A DNA stretch of 64,000 nt. It comes from Polynucleobacter sp. MWH-Loch1C5 (GTDB lineage Bacteria > Pseudomonadota > Gammaproteobacteria > Burkholderiales > Burkholderiaceae). Location: the NCBI RefSeq assembly GCF_018881775.1, contig NZ_JACVPR010000001.1:1444318-1508317 (forward strand), given 5' to 3'. A program made the translations under genes and the position numbers. Below are positions 9,039 to 18,786 of the stretch, piece by piece. Below the pieces are notes generated by a model. That model saw nothing but the letters and a program-made list of their open reading frames with translations. It had not been told where the DNA came from and did not search any database. Numbering within the stretch: the first letter of the stretch is position 1; each line of letters starts with the position of its first letter.

Positions 9039-10016
9039 TTGAAGCCCTTCTTATCTAAAACCCTGCGTTTAGCAACACTCATGAGTGCTGTTTTACTCAC
9101 AGCAGCAGTTCATGCACAGAATTATCCGAATCGCCCGATCACCTTCGTCGTGCCCAACCCTCCTGGCGGATTGGTGGACACCTCAGCGCGTTTAGTGAGT
9201 GATTCACTAGCGGGTGTGATCGGTCAACCCACAGTCGTAGAAAATAAACCTGGGGGTAGCGGCAATATTGCTTACCAAGCTGTCGCGAAAGCGCCCAAAG
9301 ATGGCTACACGATATTGGTCTCTTATTCCGGGTATCACGTCGCCAACCCGATTCTGATGGATAAGCTCCCTTGGGATCTAAAAAGTTTGACTCCGATCGG
9401 CTTGGTCACGATTGCGACCAATGTGATTGCCGTACATCCATCGGTGCCTGTGAATAATCTCAAAGAGTTCATCGCCTATGTTCAGAAAAATCCAGGCAAA
9501 CTGAATTACGCATCCCAAGGCAACGGTTCGGTGGCCCATATCGGCACTGAAATTTTCAAGCAAAAGATCAATGGCAATATCGTGCACGTTCCTTACAAAG
9601 GATCTGGCGCGGCGATTCAGGATGTTCTGGCTGGCCAAGTACAAGTCTTCATTACCACACCACCTTCTGTCATGGGCCATATTCAAACCGGTAAGCTCAA
9701 GGGCTTGGCGGTGACTGGTAAGAGTCGTCACCCCATGATGCCCAATGTACCCACAGTCGCAGAAGCGGGCTTGAATAATTTTGATTTAGAGTCATGGGTC
9801 GCTTTATATGCCCCAGCAGGCACACCTGATGCAGTGATCAATAAACTATCAGCCGATGTCAAGAAAGCTTTGGAATTACCAGAAACGAAAAAACGTGCAG
9901 ATGCTGCAGGGGTGGAGGTTCGTTACTTACCCCCTGAGCAGATGACACGTCTATTAAATTCTGAAATCGAGATTTGGGGCAAAGCCATCAAATCAGCGAA
10001 TATCAAAATGGATTAA
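9039..10016 (+). CDS. Bug family tripartite tricarboxylate transporter substrate-binding protein (TTG start)
   Basis: NYPNRPITFVVPNPPGGLVDTSARLV; signal peptide; ggag upstream of the TTG. Confidence 0.92.
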   Translation: MKPFLSKTLRLATLMSAVLLTAAVHAQNYPNRPITFVVPNPPGGLVDTSARLVSDSLAGVIGQPTVVENKPGGSGNIAYQAVAKAPKDGYTILVSYSGYHVANPILMDKLPWDLKSLTPIGLVTIATNVIAVHPSVPVNNLKEFIAYVQKNPGKLNYASQGNGSVAHIGTEIFKQKINGNIVHVPYKGSGAAIQDVLAGQVQVFITTPPSVMGHIQTGKLKGLAVTGKSRHPMMPNVPTVAEAGLNNFDLESWVALYAPAGTPDAVINKLSADVKKALELPETKKRADAAGVEVRYLPPEQMTRLLNSEIEIWGKAIKSANIKMD

Positions 10017-10663
10017 GAACCTACATAATCCTTTTGTGCTTCCCAAGACGCCGCTTTAAAAGCGGCGTTTTGCATGAGCTTGTCATAAATACGCATAATT
10101 TGCGGATAGCGTTCTAAGGGGATCTGAGCGGCGATGGCATTACGAACTTGAGGCACTAAACACACATCTGCTAGGCTGATTTCATCGGCGAAAGAGTATT
10201 GCCCCGCACAATCGGTCAAACGTTGTTCATAGGCAGTTAAGGCTAGGTGATGCCAATGAGCGTACCAAGTATCAAGACCGTTCGCTGAAACTTGTAACTC
10301 TCGTTTGAGATAACGCAGCACGCGTAAATTGGTTAAAGGATGAACGTCACTGGCCATATCGTGACACAGTGCTCTGACTTGGGCGCGTGCGATCGGGTCT
10401 TGAGGTAGTAGGGCGGGTTCTGGATAGACTTCTTCAAGGTACTCTAAGATGGCCATCGATTGATGCAAATGGACATGACCGGTATTTAAAACCGGCACCA
10501 TACCTGCTGGATTTTTTAAAAGAAAATCACTACTAAACTGATCCCCGGGTTGCCCTTTGAGATTAACCGGGATAGCTTCAAAAGCTAAGTTCTTATAGTG
10601 CAAAGCAATTCTGACCCGAAAGGCAGCGGAACTGCGATAGAAGGTATGGAGTTGTAGATTCAT
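10013..10663 (-). CDS. maiA: Maleylacetoacetate isomerase (zeta GST)
   Basis: YRSSAAFRVRIALHYK, SLADVCLVPQVRNA. Confidence 0.88.
   Translation of the reverse strand: MNLQLHTFYRSSAAFRVRIALHYKNLAFEAIPVNLKGQPGDQFSSDFLLKNPAGMVPVLNTGHVHLHQSMAILEYLEEVYPEPALLPQDPIARAQVRALCHDMASDVHPLTNLRVLRYLKRELQVSANGLDTWYAHWHHLALTAYEQRLTDCAGQYSFADEISLADVCLVPQVRNAIAAQIPLERYPQIMRIYDKLMQNAAFKAASWEAQKDYVGS
10048..10071 (+). terminator. Rho-independent terminator for the Bug-type gene, embedded in maiA
   Basis: ACGCCGCTTT/AAAGCGGCGT inverted repeat followed by TTT on the + strand. Confidence 0.6.
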
Positions 10664-10724
10664 GGGTACATCTTAAGCCAAATAGGGTGCGAAGGTGCAG
10701 GGCTAAAAAATGGTTTAATGCCGT

Positions 10725-11342
10725 ATGGATGTGAAAAATAAAAAATACCTATTTGTCTACTTGCATGGTTTTCGCTCTTCGCCACAATCGACCAAAGCTC
10801 GTTTGACTGAAGCAGCTCTTGCTGAACGTCAAGCCAACGGTTGGCAGATTGAGTGGTACGCACCGCAACTACCCGCTTCACCGAAAGAGGCGATGGCTCT
10901 GGTACAGGCCGAGATTGTCCAGAGACAGTATGATGTTTTATGCATCATCGGCTCCTCGCTCGGAGGCTACTACGCGACTTATCTAGCAGAGCAGTACCCT
11001 GGTGCGCGCACCACCTTGCTCAACCCCGCTGTATTTCCGGCCCGTGATTTAGAGCGTTATGTGGGCACACAAACGAACTGGCATGATGGTAGCCCCTTTG
11101 AATTCAAACCCGAGTATGTAGCGCAATTAGAGGCGCTCAAGGTCGACCGTTTGACTGGTCACGAGCGCTATTACTTGGTGGCTGCCACGGATGATGAAGT
11201 TTTAGATTGGAAAGAAATGATGATGAAGTATCCTGGCGCGAATCAAGTGGTGATTCGTGGTGGCGATCATGCGATTACAGATTACCCCATCTATTTACCA
11301 GAGATATTGCGCTTTCATTTTTTCTGGTCTTATGAGAATTAG
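10725..11342 (+). CDS. YqiA/YcfP-type alpha/beta hydrolase (esterase)
   Basis: YLHGFRSSPQSTKA, IIGSSLGGYYATYLAEQY. Confidence 0.87.
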   Translation: MDVKNKKYLFVYLHGFRSSPQSTKARLTEAALAERQANGWQIEWYAPQLPASPKEAMALVQAEIVQRQYDVLCIIGSSLGGYYATYLAEQYPGARTTLLNPAVFPARDLERYVGTQTNWHDGSPFEFKPEYVAQLEALKVDRLTGHERYYLVAATDDEVLDWKEMMMKYPGANQVVIRGGDHAITDYPIYLPEILRFHFFWSYEN

Positions 11343-11395
11343 GCAAGTCAGATTTGATTACTAGACAATCTATTTATAAAAATATCGAGACAACT

Positions 11396-12526
11396 ATGAG
11401 CCAGCCAAGCAAATTATTTAGTCCCCTCAAACTATCATCTCCTGCAGGTGGTTTGACTTTGGCTAATCGCGCTATTGTGGCGCCGATGTGTCAATACTCC
11501 GCGAACCAGGGTCAAGCCACTGACTGGCATATGATGCATTGGGGTAACTTACTCAATAGTGGCGCAGGTTTATTCATTATCGAAGCGACCGCTGTCGAGC
11601 CTGAGGGCCGTATTACTCCTTATTGTTTAGGTTTATGGGATGACAAAACAGAAGCGGCTCTAAAAGACCGACTCCAACGTGCGCGCGCCTTAGCGCCGCA
11701 GGTTCCAGTCTGTATTCAGTTAGCGCATGCGGGGCGTAAAGCCTCTAGTGATGCGCCCTGGAAAGGTGGGCAATTGCTTGATGCGCAGCAAGGGGGTTGG
11801 CAGACCGTGGGCCCATCAGCGATTCCTCAACTCGATGGTGAAGTTGCGCCTCAAGAACTTGATGCTACTGGTCTAGAACGGATCAAGCAGGCTTTTGTCA
11901 AAGCGGCACAGAGAAGCCAAGCGCTGGGAATCGAAGCCATCGAAATTCATAATGCCCATGGATATCTCTTGCATCAATTTCTCTCACCGATTGCTAATCA
12001 AAGAAGCGATCAATATGGTGGGTCTCTGGAAAATCGCATGCGCTATCCTCTCGAAGTGTTCCAGGCATTACGTAGTGCATTTTCAGGTGTTTTGGGTGTG
12101 CGTGTTTCTGCGAGCGATTGGTTAGATAACGGTCTACAGCTTGAGGAAGTAATTGAGTTTGCAAAGCAACTCAAAGCATTGGGTTGTGATTTCATTCACG
12201 TATCTTCAGGAGGTATATCGCCTAAGCAACAAATTGCGATTGGTCCTAATTATCAAGTACCGTTTGCTAAAGCGATTAAGGCAGCTACCGGTATGACAAC
12301 CATTGCTGTTGGTCTAATTACTGAAGCCAAGCAAGCTGAGGCCATATTGCAAGCTGATGAAGCGGATGCTATTGCCATGGCGCGCGCCTTTTTATATCAG
12401 CCTCGTTGGGTCTGGCAAGCCGCTGCTGAGTTAGGTGGACAAGTGGCAGCTAGTGAGCAATACTGGCGTTGTATGCCGCGTCAAGCGCAGCATATCTTTG
12501 GCCAAGTCAAACTCGGGCAGCGTTAA
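11396..12526 (+). CDS. NADH:flavin oxidoreductase (old yellow enzyme, YqjM-like)
   Basis: ANRAIVAPMCQYSA, IEIHNAHGYLLHQFLSPIANQRSDQYGGSLENR. Confidence 0.92.
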   Translation: MSQPSKLFSPLKLSSPAGGLTLANRAIVAPMCQYSANQGQATDWHMMHWGNLLNSGAGLFIIEATAVEPEGRITPYCLGLWDDKTEAALKDRLQRARALAPQVPVCIQLAHAGRKASSDAPWKGGQLLDAQQGGWQTVGPSAIPQLDGEVAPQELDATGLERIKQAFVKAAQRSQALGIEAIEIHNAHGYLLHQFLSPIANQRSDQYGGSLENRMRYPLEVFQALRSAFSGVLGVRVSASDWLDNGLQLEEVIEFAKQLKALGCDFIHVSSGGISPKQQIAIGPNYQVPFAKAIKAATGMTTIAVGLITEAKQAEAILQADEADAIAMARAFLYQPRWVWQAAAELGGQVAASEQYWRCMPRQAQHIFGQVKLGQR

Positions 12527-12550
12527 ATCCTGCCTACCCAAGGAGTGGGT

Positions 12551-13456
12551 ATGCAAAAGCCAGCACTGAAATCTTCAGCAACGCTCATTAGCGTTGCTTT
12601 AGTGCTATCGCTTCTGCTGCACTTCATAGCCATGGGGGGATTATCTTTCTGGCCCAAAACCACAGCTTTACCTTTGCCCAATACCGTTGTGCAAGCCACA
12701 TTGGAAATGGCTCCCGTAGATAATAAACAAAGTACTGAGCGCGCAAGTATTGAGGAAACATCATTGGTGGGTGACGCTTTTGAAGAATCATCAGAGCCAT
12801 TCAATGCTCAAGCCTTTCAATTGCCACCTAGTGCTTTGATGACTTATACCGCTTATTTAAATGGCGCAGCTTACCCTGCGGGGACAGTCAATTGGCAAAT
12901 ACGTGATGCACGATATCAACTGCAAGTCACGGTACCGGTGCCCTTTATTGGGGACTTTACTTTTACAAGTTCAGGGGGTGTCGATACTTTTGGATTAGCC
13001 CCTGAAATTTATATTGAAAAACGAGCGAGTCGCTCAGAGCGCACAGTCACTTTATTGCGCGATCAGGAACTGATCCAGTTTTCTACGCAGACAGAAAAGA
13101 TTCCTTTACGCCCCGGCACTCAAGATCGTTTTAGTGTCATGTTTCAGTTAGCAGGTTTAGTAGCCGGTAATCCTGAGATCGATCAAAAGGGGATTGCCCG
13201 AGAAATTCCATTGGCCAGTATTCAACAGTTAGAGACTTGGACTTTTGTGAGCCAGGGAGATGTTGTGCTGACAGAAGTGGCAGAGCATTTACAGGAAACA
13301 CGTCATTTTTTACGGCTGCCTCGGGATGAAAAAGATCTAAGACGCTTTGAGGTTTGGCTCGCTAAAGGAGCGCATTACTTACCCGTCAAAATGCGTCAGA
13401 CGGATCACAAAGGCCAAGTCATTGAACTCGTCTTAAGCCAATTACAAATGCAATAA
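12551..13456 (+). CDS. DUF3108 domain-containing protein
   Basis: Predicted N-terminal TM; YTAYLNGAAYPAGTVNWQIRDARYQLQVTV; AAGGAG upstream of the ATG. Confidence 0.8.
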   Translation: MQKPALKSSATLISVALVLSLLLHFIAMGGLSFWPKTTALPLPNTVVQATLEMAPVDNKQSTERASIEETSLVGDAFEESSEPFNAQAFQLPPSALMTYTAYLNGAAYPAGTVNWQIRDARYQLQVTVPVPFIGDFTFTSSGGVDTFGLAPEIYIEKRASRSERTVTLLRDQELIQFSTQTEKIPLRPGTQDRFSVMFQLAGLVAGNPEIDQKGIAREIPLASIQQLETWTFVSQGDVVLTEVAEHLQETRHFLRLPRDEKDLRRFEVWLAKGAHYLPVKMRQTDHKGQVIELVLSQLQMQ

Positions 13457-13464
13457 AGGTCTGA

Positions 13465-14220
13465 TTAGCGCACATCGCGCACACACCGAAAACCAATATA
13501 TGCGACGCGTGTATCCATCGGTTTGGTAGCTAGGTCAGACTCGATTTGCCGCTCTGGCCCATACCACCAGGAAGCCCCTCGCGTAATTCGTTCTTGACCA
13601 CTACCGCCATCAACCCACTCCCAAAGGTTGCCACCCATGTCATATAAGCCATTCACGCCGGCTGTGGTGGTCATCACAGGCACATGGCCGCTACCCCGAT
13701 TCAGTGAGCCTTGAGGAGCGACACCTTTGAAGCGACCTTGTAGATGGTGAGAGCCATCGGCAGAAGGGCCATTGGGGTAGCGATAGCGTTGTCCTTGAAC
13801 AAAGGGGGCTGATGGTGTTGTTCTTTGCTCTAGGTAAGCGGCCTGCGTCCATTCTGCATCCGTCGGTAAGCGTTTGCCGAAGTAACGACAGATTGCTTGC
13901 GCTTCGGCATACATTAAGTGAGCTGCAGGTTCACGATCCTGGGCAGCCACACCAAAAGGGGTGCGCCAAGTCCAACCCGGTTTTTGAACCCAGCCGGATT
14001 CATAGATATAGCTGCCACCTTCTTTTTCACCGCGACTCACAAATCCAGTGGCCTTGGCATAGCGCTTGACAGTGCCGATGCTCACTTCATGCAGATCCCA
14101 CTCCAGTGGGCCAATTCGAGTGGTTTTCTCTAAGGTAGTCAGAGGGCCAGCACTCTCAGCCATCAAGTGTGGGCCGTAGAGCAAAGCACTACAAACGGAT
14201 ATCCATGCGAGCTTTTTCAT
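13465..14220 (-). CDS. Exported SUMF1/FGE-fold protein
   Basis: RLPTDAEWTQAAY, NGLYDMGGNLWEWVDG, RGASWWYGP...GFRCVRD; signal peptide; ATGA overlap with msrQ. Confidence 0.87.
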   Translation of the reverse strand: MKKLAWISVCSALLYGPHLMAESAGPLTTLEKTTRIGPLEWDLHEVSIGTVKRYAKATGFVSRGEKEGGSYIYESGWVQKPGWTWRTPFGVAAQDREPAAHLMYAEAQAICRYFGKRLPTDAEWTQAAYLEQRTTPSAPFVQGQRYRYPNGPSADGSHHLQGRFKGVAPQGSLNRGSGHVPVMTTTAGVNGLYDMGGNLWEWVDGGSGQERITRGASWWYGPERQIESDLATKPMDTRVAYIGFRCVRDVR

Positions 14221-14813
14221 CGACGTACGATCCTTGTGAGTAATAACCATCCAATAAAGAGAGCATACAGGCTGACCTCAAAAAAATCTTGCTTACCTGA
14301 TTTATGCCAAAAATAGTGCAGGATGACTGTTATAGCAATCACATAAATCAAGCGATGTAATTTTTTCCAAGACCGCCCTAAGGTGCGCATGGCCCATGTA
14401 TTGGAGCTGATTGCCAAAGGCAACATCATCACAAAAGACAAAAAGCCCATCGTAATGAAGGGGCGCTCCAATACATCGACGACCATCGTAGACCATGACC
14501 AACCATGATCTAACCAAAACCAAATCACAAAATGACACAGTGCATAGCTAAAACTCGCTAAACCTAGTGTGCGTCTCCAGGGTAATAAAAATGGCTGTTG
14601 TGTGATTTGTCGTAAAGGCGTGATTGACAAAGTTGCGCATAAGAACACGAGTGCCCACGTCCCTGTGGAACGTGTAATGAACTCAATGGGATTGGCGCCT
14701 AGACCATCATAGAGGCCTAAGTAAACAAGTCTTAAAAAAGGTAGGCTCGCTAATAAGACCAGTAGGCTTTGTTGTACTGCCGGTGATGCACTCAGAGTTA
14801 TCTTTCGCATCAC
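14217..14813 (-). CDS. msrQ: Methionine sulfoxide reductase heme-binding subunit
   Basis: TGTWALVFLCATLSITPLRQ, RRTLGLASFSYALCHFVIWFWLDHG; adjacent to msrP. Confidence 0.93.
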   Translation of the reverse strand: MMRKITLSASPAVQQSLLVLLASLPFLRLVYLGLYDGLGANPIEFITRSTGTWALVFLCATLSITPLRQITQQPFLLPWRRTLGLASFSYALCHFVIWFWLDHGWSWSTMVVDVLERPFITMGFLSFVMMLPLAISSNTWAMRTLGRSWKKLHRLIYVIAITVILHYFWHKSGKQDFFEVSLYALFIGWLLLTRIVRR

Positions 14814-14818
14814 AGGCT

Positions 14819-15787
14819 TTAGTAAAAACGCTTCAGATCCATACCTGCATAGAGCGACGCGACTTGCTCAGCATAACCATTAAAGGGCAGGGTCTTGATG
14901 CGGGGAGCAAATAGACCGCCTTCACCGCCTATGCGACGTTCTTGGGCTTGGCTCCAGCGAGGGTGAGATACCTCGGGATTGACGTTGGCATAAAAACCAT
15001 ATTCATGAGGGGCTGCCACTTGCCAACTGGTGCGCGGTTGCTGTTCTGTAAAGCGAATCGCCACAATGGATTTGCCACTCTTAAAGCCATATTTCCAGGG
15101 AATAGTCATGCGAACGGGGGCTCCGTTTTGTTTCGGTAACACTTCACCATATAAACCAAAGGTCAGCAGTGTGAGGGGGTGTAAGGCTTCATCGAGGCGC
15201 AAGCCTTCGGTATAGGGCCACTGTAAGACGCGACTTTTTAAGCCGGGCATTTGCTCACGATCGGCTAAGGTCACAAATTCAACAAACTTAGCGGAGCCTT
15301 GAACTTGAGTCGCTTTGATTAGGTGTGACAAAGAGTAGCCAATCCAAGGAATCACCATCGACCAACCCTCTACGCAGCGCAAGCGGTAGACACGTTCTTC
15401 TAGAGGCGCTAATTTGATGAGCTCATCGATATCCCAGGTCCGTGGTTTATTCACAAGTCCTTCGACACGCACCGTCCAAGGACGGGTTTTAAGTCTTTGT
15501 GCGTGGACGACGGGGTCGGCTTTGTCCAGACCAAACTCATAAAAATTGTTATAGCTGGTGACATCCTTATAGGGTGTTAATTTTTCTGCTGTGAAAAATT
15601 GTGGATTGGGTTTTGCAGCTAATGCCAGGCGCTCATTGGCGCGAGCCTCCCTATGCCATGCCAAAGAAGTGATAGATGTTGAAAGGGCCAATGTCGACCA
15701 GCCCGCTTGGGCTAGCCACTGACGCCGTCCTTCGTAAAGGGCTTGAGGTGTGATTTCAGAGGCAAGAATCTTTGGAGGCTTGTTCAT
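14819..15787 (-). CDS. msrP: Methionine sulfoxide reductase catalytic molybdopterin subunit
   Basis: [54 protein letters not shown]. Confidence 0.95.
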   Translation of the reverse strand: MNKPPKILASEITPQALYEGRRQWLAQAGWSTLALSTSITSLAWHREARANERLALAAKPNPQFFTAEKLTPYKDVTSYNNFYEFGLDKADPVVHAQRLKTRPWTVRVEGLVNKPRTWDIDELIKLAPLEERVYRLRCVEGWSMVIPWIGYSLSHLIKATQVQGSAKFVEFVTLADREQMPGLKSRVLQWPYTEGLRLDEALHPLTLLTFGLYGEVLPKQNGAPVRMTIPWKYGFKSGKSIVAIRFTEQQPRTSWQVAAPHEYGFYANVNPEVSHPRWSQAQERRIGGEGGLFAPRIKTLPFNGYAEQVASLYAGMDLKRFY

Positions 15788-15809
15788 AAAACAAGCTTAA
15801 TCGACTTCT

Positions 15810-16217
15810 TTATTTCTTGCACAAACGATGTTCAATTTTTAGGCAGCGATTGGTGACAATCGGTATCTGAGCCTTCTTAGCAGCGGCAACGCTTGCTTCA
15901 TCATGGATGCCTAACTGCAGCCAGATCGAGCCTACTCCCAGCGCAATCGCTTCTTGCGTGATGCGTAAGCAGTCTTCTGCGCGACGAAACACATTCACCA
16001 TATCGATCTTCTGTGGAATGCTTTTGAGATCAGGGTAGCAGGTCATCCCCAGAATACTCTGGCAGTTAGGGTTGACTGGAATAATGTCGTAGCCCACTGC
16101 TTGCATATACCTAGCTACATCATAGGAGGGACGATCCGTCTTGTCAGACAGTCCTACTACGGCAATCGTTTTTGTCTTTTGAAGTAATTCTGGGATATCA
16201 ACGCTCATGCAAAACAC
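15810..16217 (-). CDS. CoA-binding protein (YccU-like)
   Basis: TIAVVGLSDKTDRPSYDVARYMQAVGYDIIPVNP; SIWLQLGI. Confidence 0.9.
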   Translation of the reverse strand: MFCMSVDIPELLQKTKTIAVVGLSDKTDRPSYDVARYMQAVGYDIIPVNPNCQSILGMTCYPDLKSIPQKIDMVNVFRRAEDCLRITQEAIALGVGSIWLQLGIHDEASVAAAKKAQIPIVTNRCLKIEHRLCKK

Positions 16218-16241
16218 CTAGAAAGCTGAGATACTCTGATC

Positions 16242-16472
16242 ATGCCACAAGATCAGAACTTTGTTGATGTGAAGAAATTACATCACTCCAAGTGGACCGC
16301 TGTGACTCCTATCGAGCGACAAAAACATTTCATGGTGGTTAAAGTGATCGTGCCTGAGGATGGTTCGCCGATTCGTCAGGTTGTTATTGAAGCGGTTTTG
16401 ACGCGGCAGCAAAAAACCATTGAGTGGCGTACTTTGAAAGATCGTCAATATTGGATCAGCGGTTGGTCTTAG
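16242..16472 (+). CDS. TIGR02450-type Trp-rich small protein
   Basis: HHSKWTAVTPIERQKHFMV...VLTRQQKTIEWRTLKDRQYWISGW. Confidence 0.85.
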   Translation: MPQDQNFVDVKKLHHSKWTAVTPIERQKHFMVVKVIVPEDGSPIRQVVIEAVLTRQQKTIEWRTLKDRQYWISGWS

Positions 16473-16488
16473 CACTGTGAGTGAATGC

Positions 16489-17541
16489 TCAAGAGCGATG
16501 AAAGCGTCGCATGAGTCTTTTTTCAAAGAGCTCATAAAAGGGCCAAGCGAGAGCTACGCTGAGTATCACAGCGCATAGCATACCCAATAGATGTATCCCT
16601 GGTTCGCGAGGTAAGAATTGCATCCAAAAAGCGTTCACGACGAGTGAGATTGGAAAATGCACTAGAAAAACTGAGTATGAGCGTTGGCCTAAGGCGAGTA
16701 AGGCAGAGGATGCGGGCATACGTAGTTTAAGATCTACACTCAAAAATAGAATACAGGCGCAGATCCAGGCAAGCGATAGACGTAAATTCGGTTCTTGATA
16801 GAGTGCCAAGCCATAGGCTAAGCTGACTAAGAGCATGGTGATGTAGCCTAAAGGGCGTTGTAATTGATTGGCATACGCAGCAATCATGCCAATACCATAA
16901 GCAGCCAGGTAATAAATAAAGTAAATATCATAGGCATGCGCTTGGCTAAACATGACCAAAGAGATCAAGCTGGCAGACACAATCAGGGCTAAGGCTAAAT
17001 AACGGGTTGTTTTAAATGACCAAGAGACAGGTGCTAATTTCTCAATCAAGAAAATGAGCAGAGCACTCACCATAAAAAGCTGAAAATCAATCGCCACATA
17101 CCAAAACCCTGCGGAGAGAGATTCGTAATGCAAGATATCTTGTAAAAACAGAAGATGACTGGCCAATTGCCAAGCGCTAGGTCGTGCTGAAATCGAATCA
17201 TGACGCATCCACAGACTCGCGAGCTCATTGCAGAAAATGACTAAAACAATGGCGGCGTAATACGGAATAGCGAGACGCCAGAATTTATGGCTGATATGTT
17301 CAGTAATGCTGCGCTTCACAAATGTGTTAGCGGTACTCCATTTACTCGCTGCTAAATAGCCACCGATGGCTAAGAAGACATAGACTGCCATACGACCATA
17401 CTCAAATAGCCAGGCATTGAGTGGTGCTATCAGTGGAGCGGCAAGGTCAGACATTGGGCCGTAAAACGCCAAATGGTGTCCCACAATCAAGAGGCAGGCG
17501 ATGCCCTTGATTTGATCGACGAGAAGATTGCGTGAGTTCAA
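16489..17541 (-). CDS. Acyltransferase 3 family protein
   Basis: N-terminal IKGIACLLIVGHHLAFYG, multiple TMs, SYSVFLVHFP. Confidence 0.85.
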   Translation of the reverse strand: MNSRNLLVDQIKGIACLLIVGHHLAFYGPMSDLAAPLIAPLNAWLFEYGRMAVYVFLAIGGYLAASKWSTANTFVKRSITEHISHKFWRLAIPYYAAIVLVIFCNELASLWMRHDSISARPSAWQLASHLLFLQDILHYESLSAGFWYVAIDFQLFMVSALLIFLIEKLAPVSWSFKTTRYLALALIVSASLISLVMFSQAHAYDIYFIYYLAAYGIGMIAAYANQLQRPLGYITMLLVSLAYGLALYQEPNLRLSLAWICACILFLSVDLKLRMPASSALLALGQRSYSVFLVHFPISLVVNAFWMQFLPREPGIHLLGMLCAVILSVALAWPFYELFEKRLMRRFHRS

Positions 17542-17544
17542 ATC

Positions 17545-17976
17545 TTATTTCACGATCGGCCACATCAAGTTCAATTGATTGGACTTGGAGGCTTCAATCT
17601 TGATATTGCGTTTTAATGGGCGACCTTCAAAGACTGCATCGATGGTGTATTCCCCGGGAGGTAGATCAATCAGGAGGATAGGCCCTTCGGTCACGATCTC
17701 TAGGCTAGGCGTTTTACTGCCTTTTTTACTCAGTTTGATTTGTACATCTGAGATCCATAACGCTCTTTGGGGGTGATCTTGGGAAAGCTCCACTAGTAGT
17801 GGCCATTTTTTACCCAGCTCTTGCATCGCTTCAGACTCTTCGCTGCCGATGCCGCCTGTCATATACATCAGGCCGTTGATATTCTTTGTCTCAGGTAAGA
17901 GACTTGTGGTTTGTGCCAGTGCACTCGTTAAGCTCCAATAGAGTGCGAGGAATAATCCAGTCCAAGAAATTTTCAC
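17545..17976 (-). CDS. Exported hypothetical protein, carboxypeptidase-regulatory-like
   Basis: Signal peptide; IDLPPGEYTIDAVFEGRPLKRNIKIE beta-sandwich-like motif. Confidence 0.7.
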   Translation of the reverse strand: MKISWTGLFLALYWSLTSALAQTTSLLPETKNINGLMYMTGGIGSEESEAMQELGKKWPLLVELSQDHPQRALWISDVQIKLSKKGSKTPSLEIVTEGPILLIDLPPGEYTIDAVFEGRPLKRNIKIEASKSNQLNLMWPIVK

Positions 17977-18018
17977 GCCATCTCCTGCAAATTAATTGAA
18001 TTCGTGTAGCATGGTCAG

Positions 18019-18660
18019 ATGTCTTTATGCCTGCCCATTCGCTATTATCGGCTAAGAATTTCAGCTCTGATGCAATTCCTCGCTCTAGGGATATTTTGTT
18101 ATTCCAGCGGGGTCTGTGCCATGAGCTCGGAGCAGGTCGCAAAAACGCTCATGCAGCGTGATCAGATTTTAGTGATGCGTCATGCTGATGCGCCGGGTTA
18201 CAGTGATCCGCTCGGTTTTCGTCTAGGTGACTGCAGTACCCAGCGTAATTTAGGAGACGCGGGGCGCACACAAGCCAAGGCGATCGGTCTCTGGTTAGCG
18301 CAGGGACTACAGAAGACCGCAAGCGAGCGACAAATTTACTCTAGCCCCTGGTGTCGTTGTGAGGAGACTGCTCGCTTACTCCAGTTAGGACCCGTGCGTA
18401 GCGAGCCCGTTTGGGGTTCTTTCTTTGAGCGGCCGCAAGAAGAGGGGCGTTTTCGCCAGGGCGCCAAGCAGTTTTTAAAAGAACGCTACGCAGCTAGAGT
18501 AGCAGGACCTAACAATCCCGCCATGATTGTGGTGACACATCAAATTAATCTGACCTCACTGATCGGTTCTTGGGTGAATGTGGGTGAGATGGTGGTATTG
18601 CGATTTAACGCCCAGGGCGAGGTGATCAGTCATCAACGCCTTGCCCCTATACCTTACTAG
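18019..18660 (+). CDS. Histidine phosphatase family protein
   Basis: LVMRHADAPG, CSTQRNLGDAGRTQAKAIGLWL, YSSPWCRCEETARLL. Confidence 0.87.
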   Translation: MSLCLPIRYYRLRISALMQFLALGIFCYSSGVCAMSSEQVAKTLMQRDQILVMRHADAPGYSDPLGFRLGDCSTQRNLGDAGRTQAKAIGLWLAQGLQKTASERQIYSSPWCRCEETARLLQLGPVRSEPVWGSFFERPQEEGRFRQGAKQFLKERYAARVAGPNNPAMIVVTHQINLTSLIGSWVNVGEMVVLRFNAQGEVISHQRLAPIPY

Positions 18661-18683
18661 CCTAATTTATCAATATAAATCAA

Positions 18684-18699
18684 TGACTTAATTAAGTCA
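18684..18699. repeat. Perfect 16-bp palindrome TGACTTAATTAAGTCA upstream of the SOS promoter
   Basis: Exact inverted symmetry read from the sequence. Confidence 0.7.
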
Positions 18700-18710
18700 C
18701 AGGATAAGTC

Positions 18711-18738
18711 TTGACCTTATTCTTAAATACTGTATATT
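18711..18738 (+). promoter_or_regulatory. Sigma70-like promoter: TTGACC (18711-18716), 16-bp spacer, TATATT (18733-18738)
   Basis: Hexamer match; -10 lies inside the LexA box. Confidence 0.6.
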
Positions 18739-18747
18739 TATACAGTA
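18728..18747. promoter_or_regulatory. LexA (SOS) box TACTGTATATTTATACAGTA
   Basis: Matches the E. coli-type consensus TACTG(TA)5CAGTA: CTG-N10-CAG core at 18730-18745, palindromic flanks. Confidence 0.85.
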
Positions 18748-18786
18748 TTGAACCTGTATTTGATTAAGAGCTAATAGGAGTATGTC

